A stretch of DNA of 64,000 bases from Bufo bufo. Lineage: Eukaryota; Chordata; Amphibia; Anura; Bufonidae. The notes beneath the pieces were generated by a model. That model did not search any database. It was given only the letters and a program-made list of their open reading frames with translations, and had not been told where the DNA came from. Below are positions 12,346 to 22,465 of this stretch, in pieces. Positions within the stretch are counted from its first letter, which is position 1. The number at the start of each line of letters is the position of its first letter. The position numbers and the translations under genes were made by a program. Where the stretch lies: the NCBI RefSeq assembly GCF_905171765.1, contig NC_053392.1, positions 506,398,556 through 506,462,555 on the forward strand. The letters run 5' to 3'.

Positions 12346-12918
12346 CTTTTTTTCCCCCCTATTTTTTACCAATTTTTTTTTACTTTATTTGGGGAAAATT
12401 ACGTTTTTGTTTATTTTTACTTGAAACTTTTAATTTTTTTTGGGGAAAACTTTTTTTTCACTTTAGTTTTTGTCCCACTTTGGGACTTGAACTTTGGGGG
12501 GTATATTCCTTTACAATGCATTCCAATACATCTGTATTAGAATGCATTGGCTGTATGAGTAATACTGTGTGTATTACTCATACAGCTTCCGGGGCCTGTG
12601 AGATCCAGGGGGCTGGATCTCACAGGCTCTTCACCGGAAGGCAGCGTGATGCCTTCCTTAGACATCGCGCTGCCTTCCATGCCATCGGGTCCCCCCTACA
12701 GCCGCATGGGGACCCGATGGCACCGCTGCACAGCCGCCGCAACCGCAGGTAAAGCCGCAAACCGCAGGTCTGAATTGACCTGCGGTTTGCGGCAATCGCC
12801 GATACGGCGTTGTGACAGGATGCCTACTTAATGATTTCAGCGGGCATCCTGTTCCATTAACCCCCGCCGCGCAGCAATCGTGTTTGAAACCCATGACGTA
12901 CCGGTACGTTATGGGTCC

Positions 12919-13398
12919 TTAAAGAGGACCTTTCACAGATTATTACACTATGAACTAACTATACATACATGGAGAGCGGCGCCCGGGGATCTCACTGCAC
13001 TTACTATTATCCCCAGGCACCGCTCCGTTCTCCTGCTATGTCCTCCGGTATCTCCGGTCACAAAGTTATGGTAGGCGGAGTCTGCCTTTGTGCTGCTGTA
13101 GCACTGGCCAATCGCATTGCAGAGCTCACAGCCTGGGAGAAAATAACCTCCCAGGCTGTGAGCTCTGCGCTGCGATTGGCCAGCGCTAGAGCAGCACAAG
13201 GGCAGACTCCGCCTACCATAACTTAGTGACTGGAATCTCCGCCTACTATAACTTAGTGAGCGGAGATACCGGAGGGCATAGAAGGAGAACGGAGCGGCGC
13301 CCGGGGATAATAGTAAGTGCAGTGAGATCCCCGGGCGCCGCTCTCAATGTATGTATAGTTAGTTCACAATGTCATAATAGGTGAAAGGTCCTCTTTAA
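12919..13398. mobile_element. Palindromic TTAA MITE nested in the piggyBac derivative
   Basis: TTAA at 12919-12922 and 13395-13398 border a palindrome with ends AGAGGACCTTTCACAGATTA and the inverse. The arms extend about 200 bp, including a GC-rich GGCGCCCGGGGAT block. The undisturbed target can be read in the related element at 37845-37860, where the same flanks meet at a single TTAA (37850-37853). Confidence 0.9.
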
Positions 13399-13445
13399 GG
13401 ACTCGGGAAACATGCCGTACCGGACCGTCATGCGTCCCTAAGGGG

Positions 13446-13877
13446 TTAAAGGTGTTCTCCAGTAAAAATTATTTTTTTACCAAGTTCCCGAAGCATGGCC
13501 ACTAAAGCAGAAGATTCATACTTGCCTGCTCCACTCCGCTCCAGTGGTCCGTGCTGCCCAAGTTCCCTCCTTCTTCCGGTCCTAGCCCTGTTTAAATCTG
13601 GCTGGCTATAGGCATGGTGACATGCACCTCTCTGACCAATGACTGGCTTCAGAGATGATGTGGCCGCAGGCAGCACATCACCACTGAAGCCAGTCACTGG
13701 TTGGAGCGGTGCATGTGACCATGTCAATGTAAACTGTGCCAGGATCGGAAAATAGAGAGAGCGGAGGCAGCATGGAGGACCGGAGAAACGTGGAGCAGGA
13801 AAGTATGAATCTTCTATTTCAGGGGCCATGCTGCAGGAATTTGTTAAAAAAAATTTTTTATCAGAAAACCCCTTTAA
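13446..13877. mobile_element. piggyBac-type MITE joined through a shared TTAA
   Basis: It starts at TTAA 13446-13449, which is also the right end of the preceding element, then AGGTGTTCTCCAGTAAAAAT. It ends at TTAA 13874-13877 with the inverse AGGGGTTTTCTGATAAAAA. The arms match around CATGGCC and the TTCATACTT/AAGTATGAA sequences. It resembles the MITE beginning at 22151. Confidence 0.8.
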
Positions 13878-14590
13878 GGCAACATTCACAACATGCTTAT
13901 GGGCTACTTTATAAGGATGACTGCTAGATTTGTAGGCATGAAGGATTTTTTCCTCCTAAGATTATAAAAATTGACATCTGCCTCATGGGGGTTTTGTCTT
14001 CCTCAGGATACATTTTGCAGAATAATAGAAGTGGATGGACGTACGTCTATTTCAGCTCTACAAATGATGTCCCTTTGTTAATATATTGTGATCAACCTCA
14101 AGACATAGATTTCTTCATCACGTCTCTGGAGTGCTGCCATATTTTTTTTTATTTCTTATGAAATGAGGCCAAAATGTGCATATATGGAATATTGTGGCTT
14201 ACATGTAAAATTGTGAATTTTATTTCACCATTATTAGTTTTAATATTATTTTAATGAAAGTTATATCGTTTTTACATTATTATAATGAAAGTCAGTTATA
14301 TGTATGTCGCTGAATTGCCATAAAAGGTTTTAGTCCTCTTTCACACAAGCGATACCGATTGTGTCAGGATCTGTTCAGGAAAGAAATGATGGTTTTACAC
14401 ACAAGTTTAATTAGTTGTGTCTGCTACTGCGTTCAGTGTGTGTTCGTATCCGGATTGCATGCGTTTTTCACACACGTGTAGAAAAACTGAAGAATAACAA
14501 TGTTTCACACAAGCCCTATTCACGTCTATGGAGCCAGAGCTGCATGAAAAACGCACAATAACATGCTGCGATTTTTCCTGAACGCAGACA
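13878..14590. other. Undefined sequence including a repeated 117-bp block
   Basis: Contains one copy of the block described at 14101-14217 and, from about 14336, sequence resembling a one-sided MITE arm (CTCTTTCACACAAGCGATAC). The Helitron inserts at its right edge. Confidence 0.4.
14101..14217 (+). repeat. 117-bp block, copy 1 of a direct pair
   Basis: Starts AGACATAGATTTCTTCATCA and matches 18311-18427 with only about three mismatches by eye, including the T-tract. Flanking sequence on both sides is unrelated between the copies. Confidence 0.8.
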
Positions 14591-15180
14591 TCTAATATAT
14601 AAAGCTGAGTGCATATGTGTGTGTGTGTGTGTGTATGTTGGTTTGTCCGCTAAAGGAATCCGCACTGTTGCATTTACAATCACGAAATTTGGCACACAGG
14701 TACATCAGGTGTCCGGGAAGGTTTTAGACCGGGTTTTATGTCTCTAGGACGTACCGTTCCTGAGATATTACCAAAAAATGCATTAGCCAATAGAAGCTTG
14801 GTCACATGACTCTTATCAGCCAATAGAAGCTCGCAAGCTTCCACATACACAGTTCTCCTGGTTTCCATAACAACCCAGGCATTTTTCTTCACTGCTGTAG
14901 GTGAACTTCAAAAGGAAATCTGTCACCAGGATAATGAAGTAAAGACATGGCTTAATAGCACTTAGTACCTTATTTCAAGATGTGCCTTTGTCAGAAATAG
15001 ATGTTTTTTATCCGCTGAAAATCTAATTTATTTGGTATGCAAATGAGCCAGTAAGGTGCAAAGAGGGGCGTCACTCTTGCAGGAAGGAGCCCAGACACGC
15101 CTCCTGCCACAATGTGTCCACCCTCAAAAGATGAACTTAAAACCCCCGCCCCCAGGTGCCACTAAGACACGCCCCTATCG

Positions 15181-15805
15181 GTTAGGCCAAGCCCCTCTCA
15201 CTCCTCAGCCAATAAGGATTGAAAAAATGAAGTTAAAAATCAACTTCTGTCAGCTGCAGGGGTGGGAGGGACGGAGACTTTCTCCCTGCACCTCATGCTC
15301 AGATAGCACAGTGCTGCTGTCTGAGAGTGAGCTGTTCAAAAGGACATCCTTGTGTCTGTCCAGGCCCTGCGCCATACGGAGGACAGGGAGTCTGAAAGTC
15401 AGACTGTCCGGCCTAAAACTGGACCCCTGGCCACCCTAGAGCTGTTCAAAAGGACACGCCCCCTCCCACTCCTCAGTCGACAGGGATTAAAAAGATGAAG
15501 TTAAAAAATCAACTTCTAGGTCCCGCTAAGCCACACCTCGATCAGGTTAGGCCATGCCCACTCCCACTCCTCAGCCAATAGGGATTGAAAAAATGAAGTT
15601 AAAAATCAACTTCTGTCAGCTGCAGGGGTGGGAGGGACGGTGACTTTCTCCCTGCAGCCCACACTCAGACAGCACAGTGCTGCTGTCTGAGAGCGAGCTG
15701 TTCAAAAGGACATCCTTGTGTCTGTCCAGGCCCTGTGCCATACGGAGGACAGGGAGTCTGAAAGCCAGACTGTCTGGCCTAAAACTGAACCTCTGGCCAC
15801 CCTAT
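15181..15805 (+). repeat. Tandem duplication inside the Helitron
   Basis: Two copies of a module running from CACTCCTCAGCCAATA through CAGCTGCAGGGGTGGGAGGG and TCTGTCCAGGCCCTG to GGCCACCCTA lie at about 15195-15440 and 15567-15805, separated by a partial third copy of the beginning. The copies differ by only a few bases. Confidence 0.75.
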
Positions 15806-16100
15806 GGGCAGGCTGCTGTGGAGTTCACAGTTAAGGGGATGGTCCACTAGGGAGGTCAGTGTTAAGGGGCGGATTGCTGTAAAGGCCACTGTTAAGGGGG
15901 CGGGCCCATGTGGAGGCCACTGTCAAGGGGGTGATATGCAGTTAAACTCACTGTTAAAGGGGAAGGCTGCTGTAAAGGTCAAAGTTAAGGGGGTGGGCTG
16001 CTGTGGAGGTCAAATTTTAAGGGATGGGGAACTGTGGGGGGTCAGTGTTAAGGGGTGGGGGGCTGTGGAGGTCACTGTTAAGGGGCCAGGGTGCTCTAGA
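15806..16100 (+). repeat. Minisatellite, about 33-38 bp unit
   Basis: Repeated units of the form GGGCTGCTGTGGAGGTCACTG followed by TTAAGGGG, about eight copies, imperfect. A 107-codon open frame across it (15804-16127) is an artefact of the repeat. Confidence 0.8.
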
Positions 16101-16203
16101 TGTCACTATTATAGTGGATATTGTTGATATCTTTTAACAACACACACAAACATTACATGAAACAGATTAAATATACCCGAGTGAAGTCGGGTCCTTCAGC
16201 TAG

Positions 16204-17017
16204 TAATATATAAAAAACCCACAGACCCATGATGCTATACGTTCACTACACACATCACATCCGGATGGTAAACTTGCTTATATGAAAGAGATCTTACAGT
16301 ATTTCAAGCAAATACCCCCTCCCCCCACAATGTCTCAATGTATGCCCCAAATATGGTGTGAATGGGACTTTCATTTCTATGGGTAGAGGGCTTGGTGGTG
16401 GCCAGACTCGGGAAACCCCACTCGGTATAGGTGTGGGCCAGATCGGTGAGACCCGCACCTATCAGACAATGGGGACATATCCTTTTAAATAAATGATAGA
16501 CTGCTACCTCTTATGGACAGAGTTAAATAGATCAGGATATAAGGCCATCGCGACCCTTTTTGGTGGTAGTATAGAAGAGAGGAAGTTATGCTGAACTTGA
16601 AGATTTATATGGCTTCCAATTTGATTCAGTATTTTCATGTAAAATGCAGTTTGAACGCTGCCAAGTCTCCAAGAGAAATCAGAGTGGTTGCCAGCTCTCC
16701 CTATATGCCAACTCATACAGAAAAGCTGCCAACCACTCTGTGTGGGCAGAGGAGCCAGGACTCGCAGGTTCGCTCTATGTGTCCTAGTAGTATTTTAATC
16801 AAATCATAGAAAATGATATATCCCCAAGCTCATCATTTCTCTCTCTATCCTAGGCTGGGTAGTAGAGGATCCATGGCAGAACCGCTTTAAATGTCCATCT
16901 GTGTAGGTCATAGACAGTGTCAGGAAATCCTGTGAGGTTCAATGATATTATGTTTTAACCCAAAATGATACATTAGTTGGTTATTCCAGCATGCCAAAGC
17001 TCCATATTGTGAGAGAA
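16204..17017. other. Undefined sequence
   Basis: No gene or clear element is recognised. Confidence 0.4.
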
Positions 17018-17020
17018 TTA

Positions 17021-17283
17021 GGCTAGGTTCACATCTGCAGCATTGGTTCAGACAGAAGCCTCCATCGCAGATTCAGGCACAAAAAAAAGGACAAAATACA
17101 GAGGAATTTTTTTTCCAGTTGAATTCTGGTGTTCATACAGTAAAACCCGATGGACCCCATTACAGTCATTGGGATCCATTGGGCACCAGCAGTGTCTGGC
17201 ATATGCCAGATCTGGCAATTATGATAAATTCTGTTCCTTATAGAATAGAATACTGGGATTACGGCACATATGTCAACGTAGCC
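17021..17283. mobile_element. PIF/Harbinger-like MITE
   Basis: Starts GGCTAGGTTCACATCTGC; the right end reads minus-strand GGCTACGTTGACATATGTGC. TTA lies on each side (17018-17020 and 17284-17286). Only the ends are clearly inverted. The next 330 bp (to about 17613) may be another decayed palindrome with CATTTTT...CCGTTTAA arms. Confidence 0.65.
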
Positions 17284-17720
17284 TTACCTCGCTTCAAGGC
17301 TTCCTTTAGGTGAGGCAATGCTCTAAAGTTCTATGGAATTGAACCTCACATTTTTCCATCCGTTTTAACGTATACAAAAATGTATATATTAAACGGATGC
17401 CTCAGACTGATGCCATATAGTGGCATCTGTTCACAATAAACGTTTGTTTTTACAATAGAACGCTATGTTTTTTTTTTACCATTATAAAAAAAAAAGTAAA
17501 CTTTTTTTTTTACCGGACTCTGCAGGATACAAGAACGTTGTGTGCTGCGTTTTTATATCTTTTTTTTTCTAATGTACACATTAAACGGAGACAAAAAATG
17601 TGCTGTGAACCCACCCTAATGTAAATGGCTAGAGAGAGAGAAACAACTGTCAGACACTACTCTGGGAGAAGAAAAGGATCAGATGTTGAAATTCAATCAG
17701 TTAACTCTTCTCTACCCAAA

Positions 17721-18054
17721 TTAAATGGGTTTCCTATCTCCAGGGGCCTTTGGGACAATGGCTCGTCCGCTCCCCCAGAGGTGCTGCGGCACTCTGCTGC
17801 CCGCGTTTCTACATCCAGTTTGATGGCCGCTGCAGCCAATCAGGGGCTGCAGTGGTGACGCATATCCCTTGCATCACATGATCCATGGACATGACGCAAA
17901 GGGGATGCATCACCACTGTAGTCAATGATTGGCTGCAGCAGCAAACAAGACGGAACCCAGACGCAGGGAGCAGGTAAGTGTGCTTCCATCTAGATGTCCG
18001 GCCACATGAGGCAGGTCTGCCTAAAAGGCCCCTGAAGATGTATAACCACTTTAA
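17721..18054. mobile_element. piggyBac-type MITE (TTAA target)
   Basis: TTAA at 17721-17724 and 18051-18054 enclose inverted ends that share CAGGGGCCTTT. The interior folds around GCAGCCAAT...ATTGGCTGC and CATCACATGATCCATG. Confidence 0.75.
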
Positions 18055-18978
18055 GCATTTATTTTAACAGTTGTTTACTCTTGTTCACTGTACCCCTGGT
18101 TGTAGTACTGTGTAGTAGACTGTGTTACTGCAGTGTTGTGCTTATATGGGGGATGGTTTGGGGGCTTGATCGGGCAGCAGAAGTGCTGTAGGCCTCCTGG
18201 GTTGCTCCCCTAGTAGGTGCTTTACTGCAGCAGAACCTAAATGAGAAGGGACCCACTTAAAAAGGTCACAGTGAATCTAAAGACTCCAGTGAGAAAGATA
18301 TAAAGAATAAAGACATAGATTTCTTCATCACATCTCTGGAGTGCTGCCATATTTTTTTTTATTTCTTATGAAATGAGGCCAAAATGTGCATATATGGAAT
18401 ATTGTGGCTTACAGGTAAAATTGCGAATTCCAAGTAAAAAAAATATAATAATCAAAGCAATAGAAATGATATGCAAGAATCATATTCTGAGAAAATTGAG
18501 TCTGTGATAGGGAAAGAGCCATGAATCACGCAGTCTTCCAGCAATCAGTGCTTCACTGCTCTGGTTGAAAGACACATTGAAAAGTAACGCAACCACAGCT
18601 GGGGGATCTGCACACATTCCAAGTATCATGACAATAAATAAATGAATTTTTTTTATTCTGTGATGTAACAACTTCCCCCTCTATTGTCTATCTCAGGATC
18701 TATGGTGCTTTATGAGGTTCTTATGGGCCAAATGATTTAACATGTCAGGGATGTTCCAGCAAGAAGTGGGGAAAAGGTTTAGTGTGACGCAGGGATGGAG
18801 CTAATGACTGATGACAAGCCCCAGTAAGTGGGAGCCAGTTTCATTGTGGCACTGGGGCCATCATCCACATCTTGTCTGAATGTAACCTTTGAAGCATTCC
18901 ATAAACACAGTGCCCATTGAAATTAACAGACTAACCAAGAAACTTATAGGTTATGAACACCTTCGGGGGAATTTTTTC
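18055..18978. other. Undefined sequence with the second 117-bp block
   Basis: Apart from the repeat at 18311-18427 I recognise nothing. A 63-codon minus-strand frame at 18480-18671 shows no known domain. Confidence 0.4.
18311..18427 (+). repeat. 117-bp block, copy 2 of a direct pair
   Basis: Near-identical to 14101-14217, same orientation, 4.2 kb downstream. Confidence 0.8.
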
Positions 18979-19444
18979 ATGATTGCATTTTACTCATTTT
19001 GGGCTAAAAATCTTTTTTTCAATTGGTCTTTACCAAAAAATTTCAGCCGTTTCTGAGCAAAAAGGGTTAAAATAATTTTGTTTGCAAGCTGTCACAGTCT
19101 GTTTCCTTTGAAACTCGTCACCTGAATTATACTGTAGCTCAACCCCATCTATCCCTTGGTTGAACTTGATGGATGGATGTCTTTTTTCAACCGCATCAAC
19201 TATGTACCTATGTAACTGGTATCAAACAAATAAGAATATGGCTTCATTACGTGTTTATGAGGTCAGCAGATCAGAGATAAGAGCTACACATGAGCTATCA
19301 GATGACAGGATTCAAAGAAAACAGACTGTGACGGCTTGCAAACAGACTGATTTTTAACCCCTGTTTCTCAGAAATGGCTGAACATTTTTAATAAAGACCA
19401 ATTAAAAAAAAGATTTTTAGCCCAAAATAAGTAAAATGCAATCA
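18979..19444. mobile_element. Foldback element interrupted at its apex
   Basis: The left arm (about 18979-19125, TGATTGCATTTTACTCATTT then GGGCTAAAAATC) is matched by the inverted right arm (about 19300-19444). Both arms include the CACAGTCTGTTT/AAACAGACTGTG and GTTTGCAAGC blocks. The centre holds a LINE tail fragment. Target duplication is not clear. Confidence 0.7.
19140..19241 (+). repeat. CR1/L2-type LINE 3' tail fragment
   Basis: Contains the TTGGTTGAACTTGATGGA and TTTTTTCAACC...ACTATGT sequence that also forms the 3' end of the LINE at 53797-54367, in the opposite orientation there. It ends ATGTACCTATGTAAC. Confidence 0.7.
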
Positions 19445-19765
19445 CAGCCTTTAAGGATGTGTGTGGTACTCCAGAGAATGGCACACATTTTCCTTCCTTT
19501 AACTGAGGAACTCATCTCTGTTAACTCAAAATGCCGTAACAGAGTATTTCAAAATGGGGGGTTTAAACCAGATAAACTATAGACCACAAAGACCAGAATC
19601 CTTATTTTCCTGGCCCATGGCCTGCCAAGAGTGATACATATTTCATATTGCTGCTGCATTAGAGGCACACTCTACCTTACTGTATTCTCTGTGTAGACAG
19701 CCATACCTCACAACAGTCCCATTTTATGCAGGATTGTCTGCGTGTAATGGGTCACAAAATGCAGT
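19445..19765. other. Undefined sequence
   Basis: Nothing recognised. Confidence 0.35.
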
Positions 19766-20268
19766 CGCATCGGAGGGTGGGGCTTACAAAAGTTCGATTC
19801 AGCTGATTCGCAGAATTTTACAAAAAAAATTGCTTCGTGATGAATTACTTTGTCACAAAGCGCATTTTTTTGTAAGTAGTGGGTGCAATGACAGGGAGCT
19901 GCAATAGCGCCGTCCCCGATCATTGTACCCCACAGATGCCGCGTCAACATTAAAAAAAATTAAATCAAACTTACCGCGTCCATTTGCTCACGATGGACTG
20001 GCCGCCGCCATCTTGCTTGAAGATCTGGCGTGAGAAAAAGTCATCATGCACGGGATTTCGGCCGAGATCTTTAATCAAGATGGCGGGTAGCGGCACATCG
20101 CGAGCAAATGGAGGAGGTAGGAATTAATTTTTTTGTTTTTTATACTATTTCAGGTTAAATCGATTTGCGTACACGAAGCACGAGAAAATTCGGCTTCGAG
20201 GCGAATCGAATTTATCTAGAAATTCGGATTGAATTACACTTCGTGGGATTCGATTCGCTCATCTCTAC
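19766..20268. mobile_element. hAT-like MITE with degraded left end
   Basis: The right end reads, on the minus strand, TAGAGATGAGCGAATCGAAT, typical of hAT ends. The body folds around CGCGAGCAAATGG / CCATTTGCTCACGATGG and AAGATGGCGG / CCGCCATCTTG. The left end (around 19766-19800) is eroded, so the start is approximate. A related element with intact target duplication is at 59187-59670. Confidence 0.6.
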
Positions 20269-20694
20269 TTATAAGTGTCCCACAAATGGGGGGGCAAATT
20301 TAAGTGGTATGAGGAGTACATTAAGGTTTGTTTGCTTTATGGCAATTAATGGCAGTTAATGATTATAAAAATGTCTAATGACTAATACAGCCTCCAGAAA
20401 GAAAGTACCAGACCCTAGAAAACAAAGTGGTAAGAGAGCTGCTTACTGAGCCATAACTGTGTGCATGATTTTGGTGTCCTGCCTCATCTAGGCCTCCATC
20501 AGTAAAACCAAGCTGCTACCTGTCATCAAATTCCCTCCCCTTTTAATGATGATGAGATGACTCTGCTGAACCTGTCCTAGTCCACACGTCAAAACCGAAT
20601 AGTAAGCAGCAGGAAGCAGGAAATCTCAGTGCTGTGTGCACTCCAGTAGCTAGTGTGAAAATTGAAAGATTTCATGATTTTGTTTGTATGCAAC
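20269..20694. other. Undefined sequence
   Basis: Nothing recognised. Confidence 0.35.
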
Positions 20695-20697
20695 TTA

Positions 20698-21008
20698 GGC
20701 CTCATGCACACGACCGTTGTTTTGGTCCACATCCGAGCCGCAGTTTTTGCGGCTCGGATGCGGACCCATTCACTTGAATGGGGCCGCAAAAGATGCAGAC
20801 AGCACTCAGTGTGCTGTCGGCATCCGTTGCTCCATTCCGTGGGCCCGCAAAAAAAATATAACCTGTCCTATTCTTGTCCGTTTTGCGGACAAGACTAGGC
20901 AGTTATATCAATGGCTGTCTGTGCCGTTCCGCAAATTGCAGGAACGCACATGGACGCCATCCGTGTTTTGCGGACCGTAAAACACACAACGGTCATGTGC
21001 ATGATGCC
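20698..21008. mobile_element. PIF/Harbinger-like MITE, GGCCTCATGCACACG family
   Basis: Begins GGCCTCATGCACACGACCGT and ends in the inverse, with TTA at 20695-20697 and 21009-21011. The 311-bp body is palindromic around GCGGACC/GGTCCGC. Same family as 1702-2028. Confidence 0.85.
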
Positions 21009-21116
21009 TTATACTGCAGTACTCACTCTTTCTGAAAGGGTTTCCTCTGGGTACTGTGGTTTTCCTCCCACAGCCTACACACTGATAGATGAGTTGGCAA
21101 CTTATTAAACTGACCC

Positions 21117-21147
21117 TAGTGTGTGTGTGTGTGTATGTGTGTGTTGA

Positions 21148-21178
<31 letters not shown>

Positions 21179-21366
21179 ATGTGTGTGTGAATGTGTGTGT
21201 GTGAGTGTGTGTATGAGTGTGTGCATGTGTGTGTGTGTGAGTGTGTAAATGTGTGTGTGTATGAGTGTGTGAGTGAGTGTTTGTGTGTGAGTGTGTGTGC
21301 ATGAGTGTGTGTATGAGTGTGTGTATGAGTGTGTGTGTGTGTGTGTGTGTATAAGTGTGTGTGCAT
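21117..21366 (+). repeat. (TG)n microsatellite
   Basis: About 250 bp of imperfect TG/TGTA/TGAG repeats. The His-Thr-rich minus-strand frames across it (20908-21366, 21105-21467, 21116-21418) are artefacts. Confidence 0.95.
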
Positions 21367-21370
21367 GTGT

Positions 21371-21500
21371 GGATCTCAGACATAGAATTAGATTGTGAAC
21401 CAAATTGGGAAAAGGCAAATACTGAAGTGTGACAGCCTGTGTACAGGGCTGCAGAATATCTTAGCACTATATAAGTACAAGGAAATAAGTAAAATAATGT
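21371..21500 (+). repeat. Dispersed retroposon tail
   Basis: TAGATTGTGAACCAAATTGG, then CAGGGCTGCAGAATATCTTAG and CACTATATAAGTACAAGGAAA. It matches the minus-strand copies at 2581-2690 and 25742-25910. It sits directly after the microsatellite, which may be part of the same unit. Confidence 0.55.
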
Positions 21501-22150
21501 CGATAGTCACATAAAAAAAAACACCAAGGAAGGAATTTGTCAACAGTTTTATGGTAATTTTTTTGCGTACAAAAATTGCAATTTGCTAAAATATTCTCTT
21601 TGTAAGCCGCACTCATCAAAAGTTGTCTGCTCTGCAGTTTGGCTGGCAAAATAATGTGTAGATAAACCTCTTAGATCACTTTCACATCACAGTATTGTGG
21701 CTTTTTGCATCAGTGTTGGTAAGCAAAAGCCAGGAGTCTAAAACACGGAAGAGAAGCAAATGTTTCTATTATACCATTTTTCTTCTGTGTAGGCTCAAAT
21801 CCTTTTGGCTTTAAATAATTACGTAAAATACTGACCAGTATACTGCCATACAGAAGTGGCCTGGATTCACACATACAGGTTTTATGCAATTTTTGGGTCA
21901 AAACCAGGAACTGAACCAACACAGAGTACATAGGAAAGACTGATATTTCTCCTTTTTGTTGTATCCACTCCTGTGTATGGTCCAAAAAACATCAAAATTT
22001 TTATAAAAACCAAATGCTCATCCCTCATGGTTGTTATGATCACTTGCACTATTTTACATTTCACACATGTTCTTGAGGAGTCACAGTCAGTAATGATTGC
22101 ATTCACTGACATGTTGACAGATAGTGTTTAAGGTTGTCTTTATGATGCCC
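21501..22150. other. Undefined sequence
   Basis: A motif TTCACATCACAGTATTGTGG near 21680 may be a MITE arm; otherwise nothing recognised. Confidence 0.35.
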
Positions 22151-22465
22151 TTAAAGGGGTTTTCCCAAAAAAAAAAAAACAGAAAATCATACTTACCTGC
22201 TCCCGCCTTTCTGGTCCTTCCCGCTGCCTCCACTGTGTCTATGCTCCAGTCGCCGCAGTGTTTATATCCGGCGCTGCATAGGCCTGGTCACCTGCTGCAG
22301 CCAATAAATGGCTTCAGCAGGACCTGGCCACAAAGTGGCATATCACCGCTCAAGCCATTTATTACCCATTTATTAACAATGTAGCATCGGATGTAAACAC
22401 TGCAAGGTCAAGAAGATGGACCAAGTGGATGCAGTGCAGAGGACCGGAGCGGTGGATGGCAAGTA

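Larger units (their letters stand above)
10272..13449. mobile_element. Non-autonomous piggyBac derivative of the 32.6-kb family
   Basis: TTAA at 10272-10275 is followed by CCCCTTGAGGACTCAGCCC, and the right end gives minus-strand CCCCTTAGGGACGC before TTAA at 13446-13449. Both ends match the transposase-bearing element at 32600-37904, including the subterminal block GCCGTACCGG near the right end and the internal repeat around ACCCCATATGTGGTCGTAAAC (about 10975 and 11370). The transposase is absent. Its non-coding interior holds two kinds of long tandem repeat (about 10780-11550 and 11690-12340) and several hairpins at 12545-12700. A second MITE is nested at 12919-13398. Confidence 0.85.
14591..16203 (+). 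mobile_element. Non-autonomous Helitron
   Basis: The 5' end begins TCTAATATATAAAGCTGAG and sits after an A. The 3' end has a short hairpin ACCCGA-GTGAAG-TCGGGT (about 16176-16193), then CCTTCAGCTAG, and is followed by T. A TC start, a CTAG end with a subterminal hairpin, insertion between A and T, and no target duplication are the Helitron diagnostic set. There is no Rep-helicase frame, so it depends on another copy. It contains a tandem duplication and a minisatellite. Confidence 0.85.

Noticed and set aside
15804..16127. 107-codon plus-strand frame
   Set aside because: Translation of the Helitron minisatellite.
20908..21467. Long His-Thr-rich minus-strand open frames
   Set aside because: They are translations of a TG/CA microsatellite and have no coding meaning.
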